From NCBI GenBank assembly GCA_905331475.1, contig CAJNYU010000010.1:186001-250000 (forward strand): a stretch of 64,000 nucleotides of DNA, given 5' to 3'. The translations under genes were made by a program, and so were the position numbers. This document shows positions 48,943-61,539 of the stretch, in pieces; the stretch's first letter is position 1; each line of letters opens with the position of its first letter. The DNA comes from Rotaria socialis. Its lineage: Eukaryota; Rotifera; Eurotatoria; Philodinida; Philodinidae. The notes under the pieces are model-generated. The model was not told the DNA's origin. It worked only from the letters and a program-made list of their open reading frames with translations, and made no database searches.

Positions 48943-51900
48943 ATGAGAAAAATACGTTTTCGTTATATAAAAGAAAATGGACAAGCAACATCAGTTACTG
49001 TACGATGTAGTCTTAAACGTAAGTAAAAGATTATTTTCTTTTTCAATATCGTGTTTTTCTTGTTGTGAGTGTGTTGTGTATATAAGACCACTGAGAAGAC
49101 GACGACATGTTTGGCTTATATAAAACAAGGATAGGGGGCTGTTGGTTTTACATTCGATGTTATTTCTTGTTTTTATCAATCATAGAAATCACGTGTAGAC
49201 AATTCGTCTTCCCCTAGGATATGTGATTGATCGTTGAAGTTGACAAGAAGATTTAATTTATAATAGAAAAAAAAAGAAGAAGGAAAGTCTTAATATAAAC
49301 TAGCTCTTCATTGATCAATGACTCGTTTCTTTTACAAGATCATACGAGAATATATGAATAGGTGCTGTTGCTCTTTTGAGTTCATTAGTCCTTGTGGCAC
49401 TTGACACATCAAAAAGCGAAATGCGCACATTACGTTGACATTTTCTTTTTATACATCGTGACGTCTCGATTCGTTGCTCATTTAAGTGTCCATTGAGCCA
49501 ATACAGGTGTTGCCAGAGTATAAGAATGATGATTTGCATGTGTGCACCACAGTTAGTGGTCGTTGCCTTTTGCTCCTCTATGTCGTCTGATGTTTATGAT
49601 GTGTTTTACCGGGAGGCAAACATAAACATCAACATACTTGATTTTTAATAAAAAGATCAATATGATTCATTTCGAATTTCTTCTTCTTCTTCTTCTTCTT
49701 CTTCTTCTATTTTTTTTGAAAATTGTATATAAATAAATTCTTAACTTATGTAACAAGAAAAATATCAAATATCTTCAATGTCCATATGGTAGAATATTCT
49801 CTATATAGCTCATTAAAATGATAAACAGAATGTTAAATGAATTAAACAATAAAATAAATAATGACGACACCAAAAGGTTAGCAATTTTTTGAAAGCTTGC
49901 AGATTTTTCTACCAGCATATCAAGGGAAAAGGAGAGAGAGAACATAAGTGAATTAAACAGACATCATCATCATCCCCGTGGGTGATTGATTTTAGGTAAA
50001 AAATGCTAAGTAACTAAGATGATGATGGGAGCGAACATAATTTTCCCACATTTTCTCTCCCTTATTTTTTTTTTTTGTTAAGATCGCGTGTCAACTAGAC
50101 GCAGAGTGAAACATCATGTTCTTATCGCTCTTCATCAAGGATGGTGATGATGATTGGAGTGCATAGATGTGTACATTCGCTAATTCAGCAAAGAGAAGAC
50201 ACACGTTTGTGTCAAGATGTTAATCAAATAAGATGATGATTGAACCTATCGACGAAGAAGTCAGTATGTACATATAGAAAGAAGCTTAGAAAAAAATGTA
50301 TGCCTAACGTCTTGTGCAATTGATATTGATATGTATACAGAAGGTGTTGAAAAGTGATTTCCGGGAAAAAGCAAGACTACTATATACATGTACATATGAA
50401 TCAATCATTCATCATCATATCCTTAGGGAGAACACAGTAGGAAAAAATATTCGTATTTGTATTGTTGTTTTAAAGCAAAGCGAATGTGTCGAAATAGAAA
50501 TTTTCTCTTTTTGTTGAAAGACTCTTCGTGCTAATGATCTTGAAGATTTGTTTTCTGATCGAAATTCACGCACACACTATCGAAGAAGGTGTATAACTGT
50601 TTTTTAAACATACCGATTATGTTGAGAAGGTCAATGAATTTGATAAAAAAATAAAATAAAATAAAACAGGATACTAGTTCATATGACGATAACTATCTGT
50701 CGGCATGTGTACAATTACGAATAGCTAGTTGTCTTTTAATTCATACTCAATCTAAACACATCTGCAAGCTGTTCAAAAGAAATAAACATAATATCAGTCA
50801 AGGTTATTTATCTCATTTATCACATTAAAGCGTTTACAACCATGTAGCAGAAAAAAAAATACAACAACAAAACAAGAAAAAATGAAAAATCGATATTTAA
50901 TGAGTTAAGATTTTCTTGTACACCTGATCAATAGAACAACAATCGTTTGAGCTGTTAAAAATACGGATAGAATAAGAAACAAAAAGGGAAAAGAGAGCAA
51001 TGAGCATGTAATTATTTTTGATAGACGACACCTGGTATCTGTCGGAATGCGTTGAAATAAGAGTGAAAGCTTTTTACGCGTCGAGATTTTCATTTCCTTT
51101 ATCTATATTTTATCATGCCAATGATCTGTTATTGAGATAATATACACATGCAATCTTTACGATAGATATATATATATATTTCTTTGTTAAATTATTATTT
51201 TTTTTTGTTAGGTAATGCTTCACTTATATCTGAAGCACTCAGACACTATCAACGATTGGAACGTCAGAATGACGAAGAAATATCAACACGAAAACTAGAT
51301 AAACAAAATCGACGTAACTATCAACATGTCAAAGAATGCAAATTTCAGCCTATCGCCATTGAACAAGCGGTACCACAAAAAATAAAAGTTAGTTGAAGAA
51401 ATAAATTTTTATCGATGAAAAATTAATATGAGTTGCAGTTACCGCTGGGAAAAACGAAGGTGTCACATGTGTAAATTAGGTGACAAAAACAAAATCATAT
51501 CAAATTTATGAGACCTTTTTTTTTATGAGTCAACACTCAATATGTTCATTTCTATTGCTTCTCGGAGAGTATTGAACTTGCGTTGTCTATTATGATAGTT
51601 AGTGGTTCGTTTACGTTTTGGCTTCTTGAGAGTCTTATTTACAATGTGAAATTAGAAAATATCGATTTTAACGAAGCATAAGCCTTAGAATGATTTAGAC
51701 AAATGTTTTCTTATCTCATTCTTAATTATAAATTTCCTCTGTCATTAAATAAATATTTGTACATCTCTTATTATTTTGTTTTGTTTTGTTACATTTTCAG
51801 CCAACACCTAATCATCATTTTGATCCAATACAATTACGTCGTAAACAATGTTCATCGACTTTAATTGATGAAGATCTTCCGATTATCTCGAATTCAAATC

Positions 51901-53847
51901 TTAATTGTTTTTCGTCGTCATCATCTTCTGGTAAAAATTCTTGTCTTCTTTTTTGTTCATTATCTGTTTTCTTTTTTTTTTGCATAGGCTTTCGAAGTAA
52001 TTCTCATTCGTTAAGTAATCAAATATTATCAACGAGTGATGATGTTGAAATACTCAATGAAAATTTTATCAAACGTTCGAATATAATTAAAGAAATCTAT
52101 AAAACGGAATATGATTATTTAGGACATTTAAAAAATTTAGTTGACGTAAGTCTTTGAGATGATGGAAAAAATTTTGTTTTTACTAAAATTAATTTAATGT
52201 AGGGTTATTTAAAAAAGATGCGTTTACGTACCGATTTATTTTCGGAGAAACAAATCGAATTATTAATGGGAAATATTGAACAGATCTATGAATTTCAACA
52301 ATCATTTTTTCAAATATTAAAATTATCTATTGACGATATACATCCACATGAAAGTCTGATTGGAAAATGTTTTCTTCTATATGTAAGATAGAATCATAAG
52401 AAATAAAAAAAAACGAACTTTTATTTTTTTCCCTTTTTTCTTAGAAAGAAGAATTTAAAAAATATTCTGATTATTGTATTAATCATCCATTATCGTGTTT
52501 AGAATTAAGTAAACTTGAAAATAATATTATTTATAGAAATTTTTTTGAAGTAAATAAAATCTATTCAGTTTTTTCTTCTTATTTAATTCTTATTTTATCA
52601 TTGATTTAGACATGTCGATTGCAAGCAAATATGATTGAATTAAAATTAGAAGCTTTTCTTCTTACACCCATTCAACGTATTTGTCAATATCCTTTGCAAT
52701 TAAATGAACTATTAAAATATACTTCCTATGAACATAAAGATTTCAATAATATTCAACACGCATTACATACAATGCGTGATGTTGCCAGTTATATTAATGA
52801 ACGAAAACGACGTATGGATTACGTCGAAATTATTCATAAATGGCAACATACAGTTGAATGTTGGCAGGTAAGATTAATGAACACGATAATGATCAAAGAC
52901 GAAATTTCAAAAGTGTTGTTAATCATCTCTTTTCGAATGTGTTTCCGGTTGTCGAGCAGCAAAATGATCGTGTTGAGCTTATCTATTTTGTAATTTTAGG
53001 GAAAAGATATACTTGTAACAAGTACACAGGGACTTGGCCGTGCCGATGCTTATTTATATCAAAATGGAAAAAAAGAACCAGTGATTTTGTTTCTTTTTGA
53101 TCATGTACTCATTATTTGTAGAAAAGTAGGTGTTTGCAATAAAAAAAAAACGTTGTTGAATAAGAAAAAAACTTTTTTTCTCTAAAACTAGGATCGACGA
53201 AGTACATTAATTTATATTGGACGTGCTGATTTAGATAATGCAGAAATTGAAGATCTTGCCGACGGAAAAGGTAAAAATGAAATTAATATTTATTTTCGTT
53301 TTTATTGATTTTCTTATTTTATTTAGGCATTCGTTTAGATGATGAAAATCTTGTTCACGTATTTTTTTCTTGGCGTTTACATGATCGTACACAAAATAAA
53401 ACTTTTCTATTTTCACATCGTACACCATTAGACAAAATACAAATGATGGATGCATTAGAATATGAACGTGCATGCGTAAAGGAAAATCTAACGAAAGGTT
53501 TAGAAGTTCCACTTTACACAAGATTAGCGTCGTTGAAAACTCAACAATATCTTGCTAATCAATCGACGAGAGCATTCCCTTGTATAACAAAACAACGTAA
53601 GAAAATTTATCCGTTGTTTTGTTCTGAATGCTTTTATTTTTCTATAGATCGTTCTGTTTCTGCTATACTTCGAGCAAGTAGTTCACCATGTAGTAATCAA
53701 ACCTCATCGTTGACAACAGCCATTTACCATACGCCATTACGACGACGTAAAGCATCTCTACCACGATTTGTACGTTGTTCATCGGCTGATTCATCTGCCG
53801 ATGAAACTTTTCGTTCAATAAAATCTCGTTTACGATTTTGGTCTTAA
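48943..53847 (+). CDS. RhoGEF with DH and PH domains (Asef/collybistin-like)
   Basis: Eleven exons: 48943-49018, 51212-51387, 51801-51930, 51988-52145, 52203-52382, 52445-52549, 52610-52867, 53000-53125, 53192-53270, 53327-53596 and 53648-53847. All phases agree and give 585 residues. The first intron is 2193 bp. Residues from about 155 to 345 form the DH domain: IIKEIYKTEYDYLGHL, then FLLTPIQRICQYPLQLNELLKYT, the signature helix. A PH domain follows (about 358-480) with WQGKDILVTSTQGL and VILFLFDHVLIICRK. ACVKENLTKGLEVP and TRLASLKTQQY resemble the tail of collybistin (ARHGEF9) and Asef. It should load GTP onto a Rho-family GTPase at membranes. No SH3 domain, usual in that subfamily, was found in the N-terminal exons. 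The C-terminus is Ser/Arg-rich. Confidence 0.88.
49678..49709. repeat. (TTC)n microsatellite
   Basis: About ten TTC units in the first intron of the RhoGEF gene. Confidence 0.9.
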
Positions 53848-54256
53848 TTAAAACTGATCTTTGTTTGCTTTTTTCTTCTTTCTGTTTCGTTTGTGTGCGT
53901 GTATTTATATACGGTGCTATCTATGACTTTATTTGTAAACGCACAGTTCCGATTCAAATAATCTGTTTTATTTTGATAAAATTTAAAAAAACATGTCATA
54001 CAAACTTTATTCAATTCATGTTTTCAAAAGTGTAAAAAATATTAATTTATCATGTAGACACTCATCGATGGTGAATAGTTTGAACAGAATTTTAAGTGCT
54101 ATCCGATAGAATATAAGATATTTATTGGAAATATCGTACTAGTACGACAATGTACAGATGGCGTAAGAATTTCATTGACTGGCTTATATATATGTACAAT
54201 CATTTTTCTGCTCTCATAAACTACAAATAATATTCTTGCCCAGTGATCCCAAAAAA
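53848..54256. other. Intergenic between RhoGEF and folate gene
   Basis: This holds the 3' end of the RhoGEF gene and the upstream region of the folate gene. No further feature is supported. Confidence 0.4.
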
Positions 54257-55595
54257 ATGTTTCATTTCTCAATTAAACATATTTTTAAATTCACTCGAAC
54301 TCCATCAAGGTTGGTTTGTTTTTACTGGTTGAAATCATTCAATTGATATTTATAAATATGTTCAATTCAGATTTCTTGTGACACACTCTGTTCGAGCAGT
54401 ACATAAGCAAAATAATATACTGCATGGTAAACCAATAGCTGAACGTATTTTAAACAGATGTAAACATGAATGTGAACAATTCAATGAACAATATCACCGT
54501 CGTCCAAAACTAGTCGCTATTCTTGTTGGTGGCAATGAATCTAGTAAACTTTACATACGAAATAAACAACGCATCGCCGAACACGTCGGTTGTTTTATCT
54601 TAATAGTGTTTTTCATTGGTTTTTATAACTATTTTCTATATTTTAATTTAGGCATTGAATTTCAAGCTATTAATCATTTAATGCATATAGCACCGTCAAA
54701 TTTAATTGATACAATCAATCGATTGAATAATGATGATACTGTTGATGGAATTATTCTTCAGTTACCATTACCATTACATCTTGTTGATAGAACCGAAGAA
54801 TTTATTGACACTATTCGATCAAATAAAGATGTTGATGGTCATACCACATCAAATTATAATTCATATCGACAAACATCAATACCACCGATAACGATACCGG
54901 TCGTAGCTGCAGTTAGAGAAATTTTACTGGAAATAAATGAACCATTGCAAGGAAAAGATGTTGTTGTTATTGGACGTTCAAAATATGTTGGTACACCATT
55001 GGCACTTATGCTTAGTCAAGCGACGACGGATTCGAAAAGTAGTTTAATAAGTGGAGCGACCGTAACGATTTGTCATCGTGATACGCATCTAAATAATTTA
55101 ACATGGCATTGTAAAAATGCAGATCTTGTTATATCAGCAGTTGGTCGTGCAAGTAAATCTATTGTGTTTTGATGGCTGTAAGAAAAAGGAAATTTTGTTT
55201 TTCTAGAGCTGGTACAACATTGTATGATTAAAGAAGGTGCTGTTGTTATTGATGTGGGTATATCAAAGAGTTGGACTGATAAAGCTGTCGCGAATAAAAA
55301 ATGTTTTGTTGGTGATGTTGATTTTGATGGTAAATTTTTCAAGAATTAATTTTTCTAGTTGTTTCTTAAATTTGAAAACAGTGATCTTACAAAAGCTTGG
55401 ATTGTAGCCGAATTTTTTCGAACGTTTCTATCATATCATATGTTTAATGAATATTAATTTTTTGTACTTTGTTTAGAAGTAAAACGTGTTGCTCGATGGA
55501 TAACTCCAGTTCCCGGTGGTGTCGGTCCAATCACGGTGGCATGTCTAGTATCGAATCTACTTGAATTAGCTCGACAGCGACAAAAAAACAAATAG
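54257..55595 (+). CDS. Mitochondrial methylenetetrahydrofolate dehydrogenase/cyclohydrolase
   Basis: Five exons, 54257-54309, 54371-54588, 54652-55152, 55207-55329 and 55477-55595, in consistent phase, give 337 residues. The first exon supplies MFHFSIKHIFKFTRTPSR, basic, hydroxylated and free of acidic residues, so a mitochondrial targeting peptide. YIRNK (Tyr79, catalytic Lys83), ILQLPLP, KDVDG, VVVIGRSKYVGTPLALML and TPVPGGVGPITVACL are the FolD-family landmarks. The enzyme interconverts 5,10-methylene-, methenyl- and 10-formyl-tetrahydrofolate with NAD(P). No formate-ligase domain follows, so it is of the MTHFD2/MTHFD2L or FolD type, not trifunctional C1-synthase. The usual PxTPxG segment after DVDG is altered to PPITIPVVAAV. 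Cofactor preference cannot be read. Confidence 0.92.
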
Positions 55596-56407
55596 TTTGT
55601 TATTGTTATTGTTTTAATAAAGCTTCAAAAATAAAATCGTCATTTCAAGTTCGGAGAATGATGCACCGGGTATAATAAAAGGTCCTCCCTTAATCAATTA
55701 ATTTGTCAAAAATTAAGAAGTAAATACCATTGCCAATTGTTACTATCTAGTCGTTGATATTAATCACCGAATGGAATAGGCACCGATATCAATACTTATC
55801 TACTAGTGCTTCTTCTTATATGTTGTATCAAAATGAAAATAATAAATATCGTATTCTTTAAAAGCTATTTATATCTAGTTAATAGGAAGAAAAATATTTT
55901 CTAAAAATACTTTTGGTACGGTGAATTGATGAATTTGGGATGAAAGCAAGATTTTCTTAATCAAAGAAAAAAAATCTGTATCCGTATTATTATACTCTTT
56001 TTATCTTATAATAATTAGTTGGGCAAATATGTCGCCATTTTTCCATCACATGTGTTATTCATATATTATATAAAAATTCCAGAAATCGATACTTCTCAAT
56101 ATAATCTATAGGTAGTTTTGTTTTGTTTTGAAAAAAAAGAGACATATTTTTCGTTTTTTTGATTTAATTATTGACAAATAGATTCATTGATAAATAAATA
56201 AAAACTAAGCTAAACCGGTAAAATTGATGACACAAAACAAGAATAGTATTTCGATCAAATCTTCCTCCGTAAGGTGTGTCAATCAGAAATAAAAGGCCTG
56301 CATGTGATGCTGTTTTAATATTGGATATTTTCGGTTATTAAAAGCGATTCGATCTACTCAGATATTTCATATTTGTTGATCGAAATTCAAGTACAACAGG
56401 TTATGTT
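55596..56407. other. AT-rich intergenic region, nothing seen
   Basis: No supported gene or repeat. Confidence 0.4.
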
Positions 56408-59372
56408 ATGGTGTCGAACATTGACAATAAAACGATTGATGAAAAGGATGGCATTACTATTGAAGAAGATCTAGAATTATCAAAAAGGTAAATGCAATAT
56501 GAGCTGATCTAAAATGAGTGAGATAATTGCTTCAATTACTGATAATGCTAGTAATTATCTTAAAGAAATAGTCGGAATCGTTTTGTCACATGATACAATT
56601 TTTCATGATGAAATATCGCGATTACAAAAATTTGTTGATAAATCCTCTATAAGTCTTTATATTTATATTATTGATCAAAATAAAAAAGACAGTTCATCAT
56701 TTATAACCCTCAACTATGCAAAATAGCCAGCATCAACATTGCTTTTATCTCGTAGTCGAAGTTTTTATCCATTCAGTGTATGCGATGTCAATGATAAACT
56801 CCATGTAATTTTCTCAGTGGATGATGCAAATATTTTAAAATTATTCAACGATTCAGTGAAAGACAATTGGTCACTTGGTTTAAACACAACAAAGCAGATG
56901 TTCAATCAGGATGATAAACTAACTTCTCCTATCAACACGATATAGGCCAGTGTAACATTTCAAGATTGTTTCTATTGCAAAAGAAGCTGCTTCTTGATTG
57001 TGCATTTTTAGATAATGCCAGATGATATCGAGGCATGAAACTCGCTTGTTCAAAACATTGAGGACTTTATGAGTTCTATCAAACTCCAACTTGCTAATAT
57101 CAATTCTTCTTTGGAACGTTCAGGTGACAAAACGCATCAGGCAACTATAAAAGATGATTCTCTCTATGCTAGAATGTCTGCATCGCAATAATGGCGTGAC
57201 ATATGGAGAAGCTGCTTCTAAACCACTTCACGTTCAGCTTAAACGGTTCTCAGAATTCGCAAGTTCAGCCACTACAGTGTTAAAAGCTTTGTACAAAGCG
57301 CGAAGTTCAATGGAAACTGTTGAGCCCACTACTAGCCAAAGTTCATGTAAAGATTAAAAAAGAAAATTTGTTTTTTTGCTTTTTACAATTTATTTACTTG
57401 TATAGTATTAGACAGTCGTGCACAAGATAGTTTGTTCGGGGATTCAATTCCTATCCAACCATCGTTACAGTTGAATTCTCAATCAAGTATCTCTACAATT
57501 TCAAAACCAATATCGAATGCAACAAATAGTATCCCACCAACGATTGACTTACCAAAGTCAATTTGATTAAATCAGCCAACGAGGTTTTGGCACTCGCGTG
57601 AATTAGCAACTTTGGGCATTGAAGATAGTGGCAAAAAATCAGGTAGAGTAATAACTCCTCCTCCTGGAATCTAAACATAATACACTAACTTTAATAGTTA
57701 TGAATCTATTTTGTTTCATAAACTGTTCTAGATTTTATCCCAAGTTGTACTTAGAACAAAGGCTTATCACTCTACCATTTCTTTTTACAGTCTGCCGGGC
57801 AGTTCAAATTGAAGGTGGTCCTAAACGTACACCGCATTTGTTGCAGGTAGATTTAAGATTAAGTTTAAAAGTTTCGCTTCTATTGAATTACTGTAGCGTC
57901 CACAAGAGCTGAAAAAGTAGCAAGAAGAATTTATTTGGGTACTCAGGTAGGAAAATATAATGGACATGAACATACACAAAAGTTGCCTGTACCTAAAAAT
58001 ATACGGATTAAGGCAAATCATAGGTCCATGCTGAATAAACTAGAATGTTCCCTCTACTCAGGGGTGTCCCGACCGTGAGGGAGGGGGGGGGGGCGGCGGG
58101 GCCCGCCCCGATAATCCAAAAAAAGATCAGTTTCACAAGGAAAACAAATTGTGCCCCGCCCCCAAGTTGGAAGCTTTGGGACACTCCTGCCTCTACTGAA
58201 AGGAGGGTCATACGAAAAGTGAGCTAGCGTCGTTCGATCGTCTAATAGGAAAGCTGATGCACAAACTTAACTAAATTTGAGCAAAGCTTATCGGGACCGG
58301 GGCGCTCAAATCCGGCATCAGTTTCTTGAAATTTTCTAGTGGATTTTTTTGGTGAACAAAGATCATTGTTCTGAGATCTATAACAGTTTGAGAAGAAGAG
58401 CGCTCTGTCAGAATGAATTAAAGTGTTCAGCAAATGAAAAGTTCTTTGAAAGTATTTATATTTTGCAGAAGGATATTTCAATGATTAGGATCCGTAATTA
58501 ATCAACTTTTTGATTCCAGACAAAATAACTGGTTTAAGTTAGGTGTGTAATTAATGCTTTGTGATTTATCTAGTTTCATGTAGTATATGATGAATGGAGG
58601 AAATTCAGTTCTTCAAATTTTCGGTTTGAGACTTTGCGTAATACAGTTTTCCAAACGTGTGCAATTCGATGAGGATGATCCTGATAGATAAATAGTATGT
58701 ATATTTAAGGTATTCTCAAAAATAGGCAATAACAGTCTTTTTTACACATTGTGATTTTTGTGGAAACATTGCACTCTAATTCATTCCGTCAAGCATTTTT
58801 ACATCGTCCATGACGTTGAATATATTTTGATGAAAATCTCTGATTTACATCGAATGTATCAACAATTTCGTGCAAAGATTAAAAATTTATTCAGGCTTAT
58901 AAGCTAGAATTTTCAACTCCGACGCTACTAATTCAACATGAATCCAGTGCTAATTGTTCACTTATGTTTAATGTTGTATTACAAGAATGTTTAGTAGATA
59001 TGATTTGTAATCGAATGAAAGTTTCGTAAAAACTAGTATAACTGTTTTTTTCTTTCGTCACACTGATGATTTATCTATTGAGATTATAAATTGGAACTCT
59101 AAATTAAGCAAAAGATGTAGTCATCTTTTTTTGAAATGAGTCCAAAATCTTTGACAAATGTTTCTCTCTCATATTATCGGTGTGGTCTCCAGAAAAATAT
59201 GTCTTGTCTTGGCTGGGGAATTAGAAAAAAACATTCAGTTAATAAACTTACTCGTGCACATACTCGAAATAGATCATCAACCCATTATTGTTAATGTGCT
59301 AACTTTAGTTCTATTGTTGATGGAAAAATCATTGTTAACAAAAACTGGTCAATCATTAATAGATGGCATTTA
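56408..59372 (+). pseudogene. Decayed coding-like region of unknown family
   Basis: Several plus-strand stretches have coding-like composition but no open continuous model. MVSNIDNKTIDEKDGITIEEDLELSKR begins at 56408. SNYLKEIVGIVLSHDTIFHDEISRLQKF and LLLSRSRSFYPFSVCDVNDKLHVIFSVDDANILKLF lie at 56545-56945 with a TAG between them. VLDSRAQDSLFGDSIPIQPSLQLNSQ lies near 57410. RAVQIEGGPKRTPHLLQ lies near 57790. PTLLIQHESSANCSLMFNVVLQECLVDMICNRMKVS lies near 58925, and another stretch at 59158-59370. Stops and frame changes separate these. They may be one large decayed gene or several; no domain was recognised. A hAT MITE is inserted at 58059. Confidence 0.4.
58059..58189. mobile_element. 131-bp hAT MITE with perfect 8-bp TSD
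   Basis: The left end CAGGGGTGTCCC and inward-read right end CAGGAGTGTCCC differ at one base. Both are flanked by the same 8 bp, CCTCTACT (58051-58058 and 58190-58197). The interior is strikingly GC-rich for this window, including a run of more than ten G followed by GGCGGCGGGGCCCGCCCCG. It has no coding capacity. The exact target duplication suggests a fairly recent insertion. Confidence 0.92.
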
Positions 59373-59621
59373 AGTTATATGACTGGTTGGAACGCTTTGC
59401 CGTATTTTTGAAAGATGAACACAGAATCAAACAAGCCAGGGACGATAATTAAAGTATTGTCATTCTCCTAAACGAAATAAATCTATTGATTCACCATCAA
59501 TTTAAACCTGACTTACTCTTGTTGCACAATGACAAGATGAATAGTTTTCTTCTAATGTAGAATGTGAACCTAATATAATCGTAAAATGAAAATAAATCGT
59601 TGGACACAACGAGGTACTCCG

Positions 59622-59722
59622 TAACACAGACCGTCATAAGGCCACAACAATCAATGCGAAATTTGCGTGTAGAGAAAAAGTCGCATTGATTGCTGTGACC
59701 CAATGATGGTCTGTGTTGGGTA
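59622..59722. mobile_element. Palindromic hairpin MITE
   Basis: Left arm TAACACAGACCGTCAT ... CAATCAATGCGA (59622-59660) is matched inverted by TCGCATTGATTG ... ATGATGGTCTGTGTTGGGTA (59680-59722), with about six differences and a 20-nt loop. It can fold into one long hairpin. No target duplication is obvious and no superfamily can be named. Confidence 0.65.
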
Positions 59723-61539
59723 ATGAAAAGAAAACAGTTATTTAACAGGTGGAGCAAAAGTTTTGATGTGTTTTTGCTTTGAATCTAGTATTACCATGAA
59801 AAATCATAGAGATTTGATCTTTTTTATTAGAAAGAGCAAAACCTATTGTAAACAAATTATATTCATACATTTAATCGAGCGCAATTTTCCGAAAGTTAAA
59901 CTCTCAAAACAAAAAATGTCTATCAGGAAACTCTGTCGCAGTTTTTTTCACTTAAGAAAACACTTCATAAAATAAGACAAAGTTTCAATTTAATCTTGTC
60001 TAAATTTCCAACCTAGAAGGTATAGAAGAGCCTATTATTGTATTGAAACAGCAAGTGTTTTATGTATTTTACGTTAGACACAATAAAAATTGAGGTCATC
60101 TTCTAATATTACCAAGTTTTAGTAACTCATGATCATAAACAAAAAGTTAAATTCTATTTCGAAAGAGAATTCGTTAGGAGGTATAGATTTTACATGAAAA
60201 ACATAATTATATCAAATGCTCTACTTAATGATTTGATTCTGAATAGAATATACGTTCTCTCAGTGTTATTTACAGAAAATTTCGTTTTCATATTATTGAT
60301 TTCTAATTCAATTTTATAAGTCAATTATCTGTTGTCAAGTCTTACGTAGGGATCGATGAATGATTATAATATAATATGAAAAGAAACGTATATATCTATG
60401 AAGACTAGAATTAGCTGCAGTTTTCAAATAATCTTTGATAGTTTTCGTTGTAAGATATTTCTAATCTTCAGAAAATATTTTTTGATGAAGTTCTCTTACA
60501 CATTTTTTTAAGTAAATATCTTTGTTGTTCTAACGAAAACGAGATCAAATCTCTGCGATATATTGCATAAAAATAAGAGATGAAAAATATAAATGAATGC
60601 AGAACTTTTGTCCTCTTCATTTATAATATATAAAACAAAGATTGATTTAAGTAAAATATTTTCTATTCAATATAAAATGATTTACTTCAACACTGCTGTT
60701 CCATTCAATGTTTGGCAACAAAATGTTTATGAATTGATCGGTGTTGAAGAATGATCTGTCTCGCTTGATTTAACCGCTGATCTTTTGATGACTACCAATT
60801 AATTTTTATATCTAATAAAATATCACATTCAGCAATAATTCAAGGAGAAATTTGAATTCCGCTACAGCGTGTTATTCGAAAGAATGTAAACAAACATAAT
60901 TATACACTTTAATAGGCCATATATTTACTTGACCATAATTAACATTGAAATTCAACTCGAATACTTTTTAAAAAAGATTGATATAACTGGAGAAACTAAA
61001 CATACATTAAAACATCATGAAAACAAAAAAAAACATCTTGTTTTTTCAAGGAAATTTGAATCGATCAATAGAGATTTGTATACTCTGTTCTCAATTAAGA
61101 AAAACTAAATACTTCGATAATAATTTTATTAAATCCATGGATCAATCCTATTCGATAATATTGATATAGTTAATATGATTATTATTTTTTTCCTGCTATT
61201 ATTCTCCCTGAGAATAACAATGTTGCATTGTACAATACAGAAATTCATCAAAAGCTTTATCTAAAATCTTTTCATTTGAAATACAATTCATCTATTTCTC
61301 GAAATTCCAAAATTAAACATTGACAAATATTCATCAGACGCATTATTAGAATTTTTAATATTTGTATTGAAGTCAAACACCTATAGAATATAATAAAGTA
61401 GCAATAAGAAATTAAGAAATTCTCCGTTTATTTCAAAGATTTTGTATTGATTACAAAGTGACATATTTATATTAACGAACAGAATAGAGCAAAAGAAAAA
61501 ACGACAATAACATTTACAATTGATGAGACTTAATGATTG
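59723..61539. other. AT-rich intergenic region, nothing seen
   Basis: No coding-like frame longer than random expectation was recognised, and no structured repeat was seen. Confidence 0.4.

Noticed and set aside
51184-51211. ATG-first reading of the RhoGEF from 51184
   Set aside because: MLNYYFFLLG is intron sequence ending in the acceptor tttgttag; the 48943 exon joins in phase.
54378-54380. GTG as the start of the folate gene
   Set aside because: An upstream exon at 54257 supplies an ATG, exact phase and a mitochondrial targeting peptide.
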